The translations under genes and the position numbers were made by a program. The notes under the pieces were generated by a model, which was given only the letters and a program-made list of their open reading frames with translations, made no database searches and was not told the DNA's origin. This document shows, piece after piece, positions 9,149 to 20,019 of a stretch of DNA of 64,000 nucleotides. Source of the stretch: CALOBA01 sp942491465 (GTDB lineage: Bacteria; Pseudomonadota; Gammaproteobacteria; Chromatiales; Chromatiaceae); NCBI GenBank assembly GCA_942491465.1, contig CALOBA010000039.1:1-64000 (forward strand), in the 5' to 3' direction. Numbering within the stretch: position 1 is the stretch's first letter; each line of letters opens with the position of its first letter.

Positions 9149-9377
9149 TGACCGTTACGCCAAAATCGTAGAGTGGTCAGAAGAAGACCAGTGCTACGTG
9201 GGCAGTTGTCCAGGGCTTATGTTTGGAGGCTGCCATGGGGACGATGAGCTGTCGGTGTTCAAGAAGCTCCAAGACCTTGTGGACGAAGTCATCGCTCTGT
9301 ACCACCTAGACGGCAAGTCCTTGCCTGCGGGCACTGCTGGGCATGATCTGGCAAATCGTCTCCAAAACGTTGCCTAA
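9138..9377 (+). CDS. hicB: HicB-family antitoxin
   Basis: A 79-residue HicB-like protein with the YAKIVEWSEEDQCYVGSCPGL core, the partial RNase H fold that blocks HicA. It starts at an ATG inside the end of hicA, so the pair is translationally coupled. It is short and lacks an obvious C-terminal DNA-binding domain, so autoregulation through it is uncertain. The stop codon lies inside the left box of the following attC (GCCTAAC), the compact arrangement usual in cassettes. Confidence 0.82.
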   Translation: MKDSDRYAKIVEWSEEDQCYVGSCPGLMFGGCHGDDELSVFKKLQDLVDEVIALYHLDGKSLPAGTAGHDLANRLQNVA

Positions 9378-9464
9378 CCATTGGCTCGGCCCGACCGCCC
9401 GCTGCCGCGCCGTCGCTTCGCTTCCGGCGCGGCAGCGGGCGGCGGGCCAGCCTTGACGTTGGGC
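9372..9464 (+). repeat. attC site (93 bp)
   Basis: GCCTAAC at 9372-9378 and TTGACGTTGGGC ending at 9464 match RYYYAAC and GTTRRRY. The arms GCCCGCTGCCGCGCC and GGCGCGGCAGCGGGC are fully complementary around GTCGCTTCGCTTCC. It closes the hicAB cassette and opens the HNH cassette. Confidence 0.85.
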
Positions 9465-9537
9465 TGTCACTACTCGACCATCAGCGCAGTCGAGCTAGCG
9501 GTTGAGAGCGCAGCCTAAGAAGCGCAGCATTGAACCT

Positions 9538-10335
9538 ATGGCGAACAACTCTTGGAAAGATGTGTATGGCGGCATTGAGGACGCAACGCCTCTAGTAGTC
9601 GATATACTTCGCCGCTTGGATTCCGCGGCACCTGGAAGCCACTCCCAAGCCCAGATCAAGAGTGCATTAGCACGCCGCCTCGCAGCCGAATATCCCGGAA
9701 ACACGGAACAAACGACTCAAGAGCATGCACAGAACATTGTTGCTCACATTCATAGCCAATGGTCGAGGCATGCAGGACTTGGGAATGAAGCGAAACACGC
9801 CGAGATCCCCGATCCGATCATTTTTTCGCCTCAGTGGCTTGCGGATTTCAGTGTCGAGTGGGGCCGAAAGCCGGGAGTTGGCGGAAAGTGGGATGTGTTT
9901 CGCCGACCGGACGCGGCTGACTTTGCGGGCCTTATTGCACCTACTGCGGATCCCAAGAAGCTTGAGGAACGATCAAATAGTTTGATGCAATACCCGTTGG
10001 GCAAACCGGTCGGGGAAAGAGCCCCCAAAAAGGTGGTAGGGTCGCCACAGGGATCATACGAACGACGCCCGGAGGTCAGAGCCTGGATTCTCCGGCAGGC
10101 TAATGGCATGTGCGAATGCTGCCAGAACGAAGCGCCGTTTACACGCACCGATGGTAGCCCTTATCTCGAAGTGCATCACACAGTACCCTTAGCGCACGGT
10201 GGCCCTGACACAATAGACAATGCAATTGCAGTTTGCCCGAACTGCCATCGACAGCTACATCATGGTGGTGACCGCGCCGAAGCTCTTGCGAAGGTTTATC
10301 GGCAGATTCCAAGATTAGCGGCAGTTCGCCGCTGA
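9538..10335 (+). CDS. HNH endonuclease, cassette-borne
   Basis: A 265-residue protein with a C-terminal HNH nuclease domain (roughly residues 180-250): a CECC pair, LEVHHTVPLAHGGPD, then NAIAVCPNCHRQLHHG, which supplies the beta-beta-alpha-metal site and the zinc-binding cysteines. This resembles McrA-type HNH domains. The first 150 residues are not recognised; they may be a target-recognition module. It is the only gene of a cassette between attC sites at 9372 and 10397. A defence role (restriction of modified DNA) is plausible from family and context but not shown. The ATG at 9538 is the first good start; no strong ribosome site is visible. Confidence 0.8.
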   Translation: MANNSWKDVYGGIEDATPLVVDILRRLDSAAPGSHSQAQIKSALARRLAAEYPGNTEQTTQEHAQNIVAHIHSQWSRHAGLGNEAKHAEIPDPIIFSPQWLADFSVEWGRKPGVGGKWDVFRRPDAADFAGLIAPTADPKKLEERSNSLMQYPLGKPVGERAPKKVVGSPQGSYERRPEVRAWILRQANGMCECCQNEAPFTRTDGSPYLEVHHTVPLAHGGPDTIDNAIAVCPNCHRQLHHGGDRAEALAKVYRQIPRLAAVRR

Positions 10336-10396
10336 GAGAGAAAACTGGGCAAGATAAGGGCGCAGGTCTTGCCTTTTGCCTTACATGAAAGAGAAT

Positions 10397-10497
10397 GCCC
10401 AACTCTGGCCCGACCGCCAGCTGCCGCGCCGTCGCTTCGCTCGGCGCGGCGCGGCAGGGGGGCGGCGGGGCAGTCTTAACGTTGGGCTGACGAAGAC
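10397..10497 (+). repeat. attC site (101 bp)
   Basis: GCCCAAC at 10397-10403 and CTTAACGTTGGGC ending at 10497 fit both boxes exactly. The arms CGCCAGCTGCCGCGCC and GGCGCGGCGCGGCAG pair around GTCGCTTCGCTC. It separates the HNH and hicBA cassettes. Confidence 0.83.
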
Positions 10498-10545
10498 GCG
10501 CGAGCTTCTTTGAATAACCAAAATCTTCGATAGGCACTGTGGATC

Positions 10546-10749
10546 ATGAAACTTAAAGTTCTTGTACACCCTGCGGAAGAAGGCGGCTTTTGGGCTGAAG
10601 TACCCGGTTTGCCTGGATGCGTCTCGGAAGGAGACGATGTCCCAGAAACGTTATCAAACATAAGAGAGGCTGCGGAAGGATGGATTGAAGTGGCTACGGA
10701 AAGAGCAGTTGCCGGCGTGGACGCGCAGGTTAGTGAAATCGAGTTGTGA
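10546..10749 (+). CDS. hicB: HicB-family antitoxin (short form)
   Basis: A 67-residue HicB-fold protein (MKLKVLVHPAEEGGFWAEVPGLPGCVSEGDD) with the classic PGLPGCVSEG segment. The ATG at 10546 begins the conserved fold. Here the antitoxin gene precedes the toxin, the reverse of the order at 8945-9377. Its stop overlaps the toxin start by 4 bp (GTGA), so the pair is coupled. The protein lacks a C-terminal DNA-binding extension. Confidence 0.88.
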   Translation: MKLKVLVHPAEEGGFWAEVPGLPGCVSEGDDVPETLSNIREAAEGWIEVATERAVAGVDAQVSEIEL

Positions 10750-10952
10750 AGTCGATTTCTGGAAAAAGGCTTTGTAAAGTGCTCGAGTCTCGCGGTTGGT
10801 CTCTGAAGCGCATAAAGGGCAGTCACCACATCTACGGCCATCCTGATAACGCCAATATCTTGACCGTTCCCGTCCATGGTAATCGTGATCTGAAACACGG
10901 GACCCTGTCTAGCCTACTGAAAGCGGCTGGCTTGAGCGAAGAAGATATCTGA
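10746..10952 (+). CDS. hicA: HicA-family mRNA interferase toxin
   Basis: A 68-residue HicA with the full family signature: SGKRLCKVLESRGWSLKRIKGSHHIYGHP and VPVHGNRDLKHGTLSSLLKAAGLS. The catalytic histidine sits in GSHHIY. The start is GTG at 10746, overlapping the stop of the antitoxin gene. This module is unrelated in sequence detail to the first hicAB pair, so two independent modules have been captured. Confidence 0.92.
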   Translation: MKSISGKRLCKVLESRGWSLKRIKGSHHIYGHPDNANILTVPVHGNRDLKHGTLSSLLKAAGLSEEDI

Positions 10953-10963
10953 TCTGCGCGATA

Positions 10964-10976
10964 GACAACGTTGGGC
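10964..10976 (+). repeat. Lone attC 3' box (GACAACGTTGGGC)
   Basis: Just after hicA stands GACAACGTTGGGC, matching the right-hand attC box, but no left box or long paired arms are evident upstream outside the hicA gene. It may be a degenerate or deleted attC marking the end of the hicBA cassette. Confidence 0.4.
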
Positions 10977-11384
10977 GGTCTAGCAAGAATACGAACACAG
11001 GCACATGGTCGAAGCTTCAACGAACACTGAGAAGAGGGGGTCACCATTTAGCTGACCCCGATCAAGAGGCGGCAAAAAACTCTCGCGGCTGAGCACGATG
11101 ATCTGGATCAATTTTCCGCGAAGCGTTGCGTTGAGCCTGTGACGCGCCGTCAGTTCTCTATGTGTTGGTTGCGGAGCCGATCCGCACCAGTCACCCTTCA
11201 GGTTCTAGGCATGGGGCTGCTCCCAGTGGGGAGAAGACACCCGGCCCGTTGCTCATTCGAGCCCCGGAAAATCATCGGTGCCCCGCCAAGGTCCAAGTGG
11301 TGCACGGCAGTGCCCGGAGTGGGAAAGGGGTCGGAGTGGGAAAGGGGTCAGATCCCTTTTCTCTAATCGATGAATGAAAAGATC
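10977..11384 (+). other. Intergenic stretch, no gene supported
   Basis: About 400 bp with no frame supported by start, ribosome site or recognisable protein. It holds an imperfect GGGGTCACCATTTAGCTGACCCC palindrome at about 11036-11060 and REP-like GGGGTCAGATCCC copies near 11331-11364. It could be a decayed cassette. Confidence 0.5.
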
Positions 11385-11602
11385 GCCCAACTAGCGCGCA
11401 AGCCCGACGCCTTGGAGCAGCCTTCGCTTCGCTCAGGCTGCTCCAAGGCGCGGGCTGCGCTTAACGTTGGCCGCAGCAACTCGAAGCCGCATCGCCGAAG
11501 CCGGAGCAAAGGGCTCCGTGGAGCAATGAAGCATCACCGCCGACGCGAATGCGCGTGGAACGCTGGGGGCACGCACCGCGCCGCCACGACCGCTCAGCCC
11601 AA
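11341..11602 (+). repeat. Long direct repeat, copy 2
   Basis: Second copy of the roughly 260 bp block seen at 8523-8780, including the palindrome, attC and the gene-free DNA that follows (GCAAAGGGCTCCGTGGAGCAATG and onward), differing mainly by a few bases near the end. Here no attC follows, so this half-cassette abuts the type VI secretion region. Up to 11729 nothing else is recognisable. Recombination between the two copies would delete or circularise the intervening 2.8 kb with both toxin-antitoxin modules. Confidence 0.65.
11385..11472 (+). repeat. attC site (88 bp), last of the array
   Basis: GCCCAAC at 11385-11391 and TTAACGTTGGCC ending at 11472, with fully paired arms CGCCTTGGAGCAGCC and GGCTGCTCCAAGGCG. 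Nearly the same as the sites at 8569 and 8834. No further attC is seen to the right. Confidence 0.78.
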
Positions 11603-11729
11603 GCCGGCACAGCCGCGGCAGGATTTGGGGCGCAGTGAGGGGGAGCCGGAGATCGAATTGATCCGGTTTTCGCACCTTTGCGTCTTGATTCTCACCCGCC
11701 TATTGCGGGCTCATCCCGCCGACCCGCGC

Positions 11730-13790
11730 TCAGTTGATCATCACCATCAGCCCGGCGATCTTGTGCTCGGTGTCGGCGGATGAGTTGATCATCATGCCCG
11801 AGATGTTCACCTCGGCGGTGTTGCAGGTGACGCTGTTGGCGCCGGAGGCGAGCTTGGCCTCGGCGTCGCCGCTGATCTTGATGTTGACGCCGGTAAGCTC
11901 GATGGTGCCGTCCGCCGCCAGGCTGATGCTGCTCGCGCCGGCCTTGAGCACGATCTTGGTGGCCGCCGTGAGCGCGATCTCATCACCCGACGAGGTGATG
12001 CTGATCTTCTCGTTGGCCTTGGTGGTCTGGCTCGCCTCGTAGGTCTCGGCTACAGCCCCGGTGACCTTCGTGGTCTGGGTGTCTGCGTAGGTCTCGCTCA
12101 GCGCGCCCTTGACCTTGTAGTCGGCCGTGCCGGCGGAGACCTCGTGGGTCAGATTGCCCTCGCTGATGGTGATGGCGGTGTCGCCCTTGATGGTCTCGGT
12201 GTGGGTGCCAGCGACGGCGATGGTGCGATCGTGGTTGACGCTCTGGGTGTCGTCGTTCTCCACCGTGGTCTGCATGTCCTTCTGGGCGTGGATGCGGATC
12301 AGCTCCGAATCCGCCGTGTCGTCCATCGCCAGCTCGTTGTAGCCCTGCCCGCCCTTGGAGCTGTTGGTCTTGACCCCGCTGACCACGGCCTGGTCCGGCA
12401 GCGGATAGGGCGGGTCGTTGTCGTCGTTGTAGACGCGCCCGGTGATCAGCGGCCGGTCCGGGTCGCCCTCCAGGAAGTCGACGATCACCTCCTGGCCGAT
12501 GCGCGGGACCTGGATGCCGCCCCAGGCCTTGCCGGCCCAGGGGTAGGAGACCCGGATCCAGCAGGAGCTGTTCTCGTCGGACTTGCCGTAGCGGTCCCAC
12601 AGGAACTGGACCTTGACCCGCGCATACTGGTCGGTCCAGACCTCCTCACCGGATTGGCCCACCACAATGGCACTCTGCGGCCCCTTGACCACGGGCTTTT
12701 GCGTGCGCAGCCCCGGCCGGTAGCTGGCCTGGGCGTCGATGCCGGTCAGCTGCGCCCGAAACACCGGGGCGCGGCGCGCCTCTGCGGTAGACAAAAACAC
12801 ATCGGAGACCAACCGGTAGTCGGCACCCAGGATCAGGTACTGCTGGTTCTGGTCGTCGCGCGGGTAGTTGCCGAGCGAGAACAGGTCGCCAGTGCCCGGT
12901 CCGCGGGCAAAGGTGGTCGCCTCGAAGGTCGCGCAATCGGCCTGGACCGACTCCAGGCGCAGCCGCGCATAGGTCTCGCCGTCGTCCTGGCTGTAGTATT
13001 CGCCGGGGTAGTCGAACAGCTCGAAGTCGGCCAGGTCGTGGGCCTTGGGGTCGCTGCGGGTGGCCGTCAGGTCCGTGCCGGGGGACATGAAGTCGTAGTC
13101 CGTCAGCGTATAGGCGCCGCTGCGCGCGCGCTGGCGGGCGCGCCAGTCGGTGATGTCCTCCTGCTCGCCCAGGCCCTGGCTCGGCGGATGGTAGGGGATG
13201 GTCCCATAGCCGGAGACGGTCTCGTGGGCGGCCGGGTTGTCGGCCAGCACCAGGGTGTGTTTGCCGTCGCTGTGCTTGAAGAAGTAGTAGATGCCCGCCT
13301 GTTCCAACAGCCGGCTGACGAACGCAAAGGCGCTCTCGCGGTACTGCACCCGAAAGCCCCAGGTGCGATAGCTCCCGTTCAGGTTCTCCTCGAAGTCGGA
13401 GAAGCCCAGCTCCCGGAACACCGCCTTGACGATCTCCGGCGTCGTCTGCTGCTGGTAGATGCGACAGTCCGCCGTGCGCGTCAGGAACCACAGCCAGGGC
13501 ACCAGCACCGCCTTGTAGGCCACCAGATCGTGCTGAAAACCCACCTGCGAGAACTGGCTGACCAGGCCGTTGAACCAGCGCGTGCCGCCGTCGGGGCGTA
13601 GGACCTTCACCGTCACCGACTGGCCCAGCAGCGCGTCGTAGTCGATGTCGACCTGCTCGCTGAGCAGGTCGAGCTCGTAGCGGAAGGGCTCGCTAATGCG
13701 CTCGCGCCCACGCATGGCGCGCAGGAGCAGGACGTCGTCGCCGAGCGGCGTGGAGACGGAAAGGTCGCGGTCTTGTTGGCTGTAGGACAT
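11730..13790 (-). CDS. vgrG: Type VI secretion spike protein VgrG
   Basis: A 686-residue VgrG (TssI), the trimeric spike at the tip of the secretion tube. The gp27-like N-terminal part contains the usual LLRAMRGRERISEPFRYELDLLS opening and the YRESAFAFVSRLLEQAGIYYFF segment; the gp5-like OB domain has WTDQYARVKVQFLWDR, SCWIRVSYPWAGKAWG and EVIVDFLEGDPDRPLITGRVYN. The tail (from about residue 490) is a threonine-rich repeat helix (DTAITISEGN..., TKVTGAV) without a fused effector domain. It is the last gene of the operon, 47 bp after the candidate effector, which suggests it carries that effector. Confidence 0.95.
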   Translation of the reverse strand: MSYSQQDRDLSVSTPLGDDVLLLRAMRGRERISEPFRYELDLLSEQVDIDYDALLGQSVTVKVLRPDGGTRWFNGLVSQFSQVGFQHDLVAYKAVLVPWLWFLTRTADCRIYQQQTTPEIVKAVFRELGFSDFEENLNGSYRTWGFRVQYRESAFAFVSRLLEQAGIYYFFKHSDGKHTLVLADNPAAHETVSGYGTIPYHPPSQGLGEQEDITDWRARQRARSGAYTLTDYDFMSPGTDLTATRSDPKAHDLADFELFDYPGEYYSQDDGETYARLRLESVQADCATFEATTFARGPGTGDLFSLGNYPRDDQNQQYLILGADYRLVSDVFLSTAEARRAPVFRAQLTGIDAQASYRPGLRTQKPVVKGPQSAIVVGQSGEEVWTDQYARVKVQFLWDRYGKSDENSSCWIRVSYPWAGKAWGGIQVPRIGQEVIVDFLEGDPDRPLITGRVYNDDNDPPYPLPDQAVVSGVKTNSSKGGQGYNELAMDDTADSELIRIHAQKDMQTTVENDDTQSVNHDRTIAVAGTHTETIKGDTAITISEGNLTHEVSAGTADYKVKGALSETYADTQTTKVTGAVAETYEASQTTKANEKISITSSGDEIALTAATKIVLKAGASSISLAADGTIELTGVNIKISGDAEAKLASGANSVTCNTAEVNISGMMINSSADTEHKIAGLMVMIN

Positions 13791-13837
13791 CGCTGGCCTT
13801 CTCTGGACGGACGGGCGAGGTCAACCCGACCGAAGGA

Positions 13838-15580
13838 TTAAACATCGACATTCCCAAGCATCTCCCCGCCGCGCACGATCGCATCCTGCACGCCTTGATC
13901 AAACTGCCGTTGGGGAAGTTGACTCGGAATCATCCTGGTCATGGTCCAAAACTCGAGCATATCGGGCCTTCGCGCATACTCTTGACCAAACTTTCGCACC
14001 CAGTTGCCGATGCGTACCTTGGTCTTCTCCCCCAGATCCCAGGAAGCAGCAAAGGGTGACTTACTGCCGGTGGTGGGGATCGGAAGGACGAGATCCTTAC
14101 CATCCGGATTGTGGTTCTTATAGTCCGCGCCCCACTTGTGGTATTTCCTCAGTATTCCGTGCTTCGCCATGTTTTGATAGTAGTAGCGATGCATGCCTTG
14201 GACCCGACCTTGCCCCCCATCCTTGAGCTTCGTTTGGAGGTGCGTCGCATAGATCGTCTTGACGAACTGATCCGTCGAAACCTTATCCATGTTGGTCTTG
14301 AACAAGTTGCTGCCAAAAGCCCCGACCTGGGCATCGACGGTCTCCACAAGCTGCTTACCCAGACGGGCGTAGAAACCATTGAGAATCGTCGTCATCTCAC
14401 TGGCAAAGACGCGCTGCGCTTCGAACGTGCTCGGGGCCTTGACCATTTGTTGAATCAGGTAGGGCCGAAAACGGGAAAAGCACGCCAAGGCTACAGCCGC
14501 CACCACGGCCGGATTTGTCGCGAAGTGCTCGATCTGCTTATCGAGGATATCATCCGCCGCATCAAACGCCTCTTTGAGGACTCGCATAAAACTTTCGGAA
14601 ATGTTCTTTACCTCCACCTCGGCGAGCAGTTGCTTTGGCGTCAACCCCTTTTTGATGAAGCCCATCGGCGTCTTGTTATGCGGTGCGTTGGCCAACACCG
14701 CGCCGACAAACTCCTCTGCCGGCTTGGCCAGCAGCTTGGACTCGACGTCTTGGTGATAACTCCCGCTGCCGAATTTGATGTTACCGCCGCTCACCATACC
14801 CATGAGCTGAAAGCCATTTTCGGCGCTGGCCTGATCGAGCGCCGTGCCGACAAAGCCGCCGGCCATCTCGCCATAGGACTCAGCAAAGGCGGCCCTAATC
14901 CCTGCCCCCACAATTACGCCAATCGGGAACGGAATAGCGATAGCGGCCGCTGCTGCCGCAGCGGTGCCGACCATCTTGACAATCGAAGCGCGAAATTCAC
15001 CGATCTGTCCGCTTACGCCATTGACGGAATTGACGGCCTCCTGCAAAGAGCCCGTAAACCGGTTCATCTGGGACGCCACCTGACTCTGAAGGCTCGCCAC
15101 CTTCAACGTCTGCCTGCTGGACATCACGTGTCTTCCCGGACCCGTCCTATACATCTCAACGAAGCGAAGAAACGCGTCCGGGTCCAGTCCCGCCCGGATC
15201 TTGGCCATGTCATCGGCCAATGCTTGCTGGCCCTGTTCGTCGCCGAACCGCTGACCTAACTTTTCGTGCCGCAAGACGGGGGCGCGAGCCAAGCCTTTAG
15301 GGGTCTGCACCCAAGCATCCCCGAGGGTCACCGTGTTCTGCACGTACTGGTTCGCCTTCTCCGCCATACGCGTCTTTATTGCATCCTGCATCTCGATGAT
15401 CATATCACGCTGCTGTGCCTGATCCACCGGCATACGGTAGCCTTGGATCTGCGTATTTCTGATGATCTTCTGGTAGCGCCGGGTGACCGCCTTACAAATC
15501 TCAAGCCAGTCCTCATCGAATAGGCCAAGCTGTCCTCCGGGGATCACCGCACGCTCGACTTTTTGGACTTGATTCGTCAT
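13838..15580 (-). CDS. Candidate type VI secretion effector, unknown activity
   Basis: A 580-residue protein I do not recognise. Residues about 205-250 form an alanine/glycine-rich hydrophobic stretch (AAAAAAAIAIPFPIGVIVGAGIRAAF, a possible helical hairpin), and a second weaker hydrophobic run (NPAVVAAVALACFSRF) lies near residue 365. No PAAR, Rhs, lipase, amidase or nuclease motif is visible. It sits between an EagR-type chaperone gene and vgrG, the position usual for effectors with membrane segments. A start ATG at 15580 is preceded by GGAGAGA. No neighbouring gene looks like a cognate immunity gene. Function as a membrane-acting toxin is inference from hydrophobicity and context. Confidence 0.6.
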   Translation of the reverse strand: MTNQVQKVERAVIPGGQLGLFDEDWLEICKAVTRRYQKIIRNTQIQGYRMPVDQAQQRDMIIEMQDAIKTRMAEKANQYVQNTVTLGDAWVQTPKGLARAPVLRHEKLGQRFGDEQGQQALADDMAKIRAGLDPDAFLRFVEMYRTGPGRHVMSSRQTLKVASLQSQVASQMNRFTGSLQEAVNSVNGVSGQIGEFRASIVKMVGTAAAAAAAIAIPFPIGVIVGAGIRAAFAESYGEMAGGFVGTALDQASAENGFQLMGMVSGGNIKFGSGSYHQDVESKLLAKPAEEFVGAVLANAPHNKTPMGFIKKGLTPKQLLAEVEVKNISESFMRVLKEAFDAADDILDKQIEHFATNPAVVAAVALACFSRFRPYLIQQMVKAPSTFEAQRVFASEMTTILNGFYARLGKQLVETVDAQVGAFGSNLFKTNMDKVSTDQFVKTIYATHLQTKLKDGGQGRVQGMHRYYYQNMAKHGILRKYHKWGADYKNHNPDGKDLVLPIPTTGSKSPFAASWDLGEKTKVRIGNWVRKFGQEYARRPDMLEFWTMTRMIPSQLPQRQFDQGVQDAIVRGGEMLGNVDV

Positions 15581-15643
15581 GTCTTGTCTCTCCGCGGAGA
15601 AGGGAAAGAAGGGATATACTTGAGGAAGTAGCGAGCCATCTAC

Positions 15644-16077
15644 TCAATCAACCGAGAAGCTGCTCAGCACGCTATTCAGTGTCGCTTCCGACTCGGCGAA
15701 ATGCGCGGCCGCATCCGTGGCCATCAGCTGAAAACAGGCGCGGGCCTGGCTCGCGTACCAGCACATAGGCCCGACGCTGCCGCATGCGCGCGTGCTCGGG
15801 CCCCCATTCCAGCACCCAGATGGCGGCGGCGTTGCCTGCGCGCTTGCCCATCTGCTGACTGATAAGCTGGAGTTCCGGCAGTACCGCAGCCTCCTGCTCA
15901 GACAGCTGGGCCAGATAAGCGGCGAGGTCCAGGTCCGCGGCAACAGCTTCAGAGCGTACGACGATGTGCGGCACGACCTTCGGCCGCTTGGGCGCCAACG
16001 CCGGCAGCAGGAAGGTGTAGACGGTACCGTCCTCGTAATCGTCCGGCAGCGTGAGACTGAAGCCGGCACCCTTCAGC

Positions 16078-16085
<8 letters not shown>
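15644..16085 (-). pseudogene. eagR: EagR/DcrB-type (DUF1795) effector chaperone, frameshifted
   Basis: DUF1795-family protein of about 145 residues, a chaperone that shields hydrophobic segments of type VI effectors before loading onto VgrG. The first frame gives MAELKGAGFSLTLPDDYED ... AIWVLEWGPEH ... YVLVRE; the second gives QARACFQLMATDAAAHFAESEATLNSVLSSF, the expected C-terminus. One extra base at about 15748-15752 separates them. The ATG overlaps the clpV stop codon region by 8 bp. As written the protein would have a wrong tail of about 25 residues; a sequencing indel is as likely as real decay. Confidence 0.7.
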
Positions 16086-18933
<2,848 letters not shown>

Positions 18934-18936
18934 GTC

Positions 18937-20019
18937 TCAGGCTCCGGTGTCGGTGGGTTCTGTGCTCGCGGGCGACCCGGCCACGGCCCGCAGCCAGCGC
19001 AGGGCGTCGAGGCGCAGCTGATCGCCGTCGCGGGCCAGGTCTCGGTCGCGGGTGCGCAGCCAGGCGGTCCAGCCCAGACGACCGGACTGGCCCAGGCGCA
19101 CCGGCGGCGCCTCGCGCCGGGCCAGCACCAGGTTCAGGTCCCAGGCCAGCTCGTCACCCAGGTAGTTGCGCACCACATCGACCAGCCGATTCAGGCTGTC
19201 GCCGCCGGGGAGCAGGCGCTGGTAGTCGGCCAGGCCCATGGGGCCGATGCGCACGCGAAAGCGGTGCTGGCGGTCCCAGACCCGAGCCCCCAGGGCGATG
19301 GATCGGCCCAGCTCGCCACTGCGCCGCGCGGCCCCGAGCCGACTGCGGTCATCGTCGGGCAGCGTCAGCCAGTGGCCGACGAATTCTTCGATCTCCACCG
19401 GCAGGTCCAGAAACTCGCCGAGGATGGCGCTGAGGCCGTCGCGGTGGCGGGTCGGACAGCCCAGGTGGCCGGCGAAGTGCAGCTTGGCCGCGTCGGGCAT
19501 GGCATCGCGCCCGCGCATGGCCGGCATGCCGAGACCGCAGAGGCTGCCGACGTAGACGCCGAAGCGATCCTCCCGGGGCCGGTCCAGGCTGACCGTGGGC
19601 TGGGCCTGCGCCCAGGCGCGGTAGAACAGCGACAGCATCCGATGGTTGAAGCAGTCGAGGAAACGCGACAGCGTCGGGTCGTCGTGCTGCAGCTCCCGCG
19701 CCCAGGCGTAATCGGTCAGGTGCAGCGGCAGCGGACCCTGGGGGCCGAGCAGGCCGAAGAAGTAGCTCAACAGCCGCGGCACGCCGTCATGGCGGTGCTC
19801 GACGCGGGCCAGCGTGCTCGGGGCAAACCGGGTCGATGGCTGCTGACCCAGGCGCACGGGCTCGTCGGCGGCGTGACCGGCGGCACCGAGCCGGGGACGC
19901 CCTGGGTGCGCGGTCTCGATCAGGCGCAGCGCGCGCAGAAAATCGAACCGCTCGGGCTCGCGCGCCAACGCCTCAAACAGCGCTACAGGCTCTGGCGGCG
20001 GCCGATCGTCGGTGGCCAT
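18937..20019 (-). CDS. tssG: Type VI secretion baseplate subunit TssG
   Basis: A 360-residue TssG (ImpH/VasB family), a wedge component that with TssE and TssF forms the baseplate. Family features are the N-terminal FDFLRALRLIE, RFAPSTLARVE, LLSYFFGLLGPQGPLPLHLTDYA and FNHRMLSLFYRAWAQAQP. The coding region overlaps the end of tssF by 37 bp, so translation is coupled. Confidence 0.95.
   Translation of the reverse strand: MATDDRPPPEPVALFEALAREPERFDFLRALRLIETAHPGRPRLGAAGHAADEPVRLGQQPSTRFAPSTLARVEHRHDGVPRLLSYFFGLLGPQGPLPLHLTDYAWARELQHDDPTLSRFLDCFNHRMLSLFYRAWAQAQPTVSLDRPREDRFGVYVGSLCGLGMPAMRGRDAMPDAAKLHFAGHLGCPTRHRDGLSAILGEFLDLPVEIEEFVGHWLTLPDDDRSRLGAARRSGELGRSIALGARVWDRQHRFRVRIGPMGLADYQRLLPGGDSLNRLVDVVRNYLGDELAWDLNLVLARREAPPVRLGQSGRLGWTAWLRTRDRDLARDGDQLRLDALRWLRAVAGSPASTEPTDTGA

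Noticed and set aside
13838..15580. The candidate effector as a PAAR or Rhs protein because of its EagR neighbour.
   Set aside because: No PAAR beta-helix repeats, prePAAR motif or Rhs/YD repeats could be found in it.
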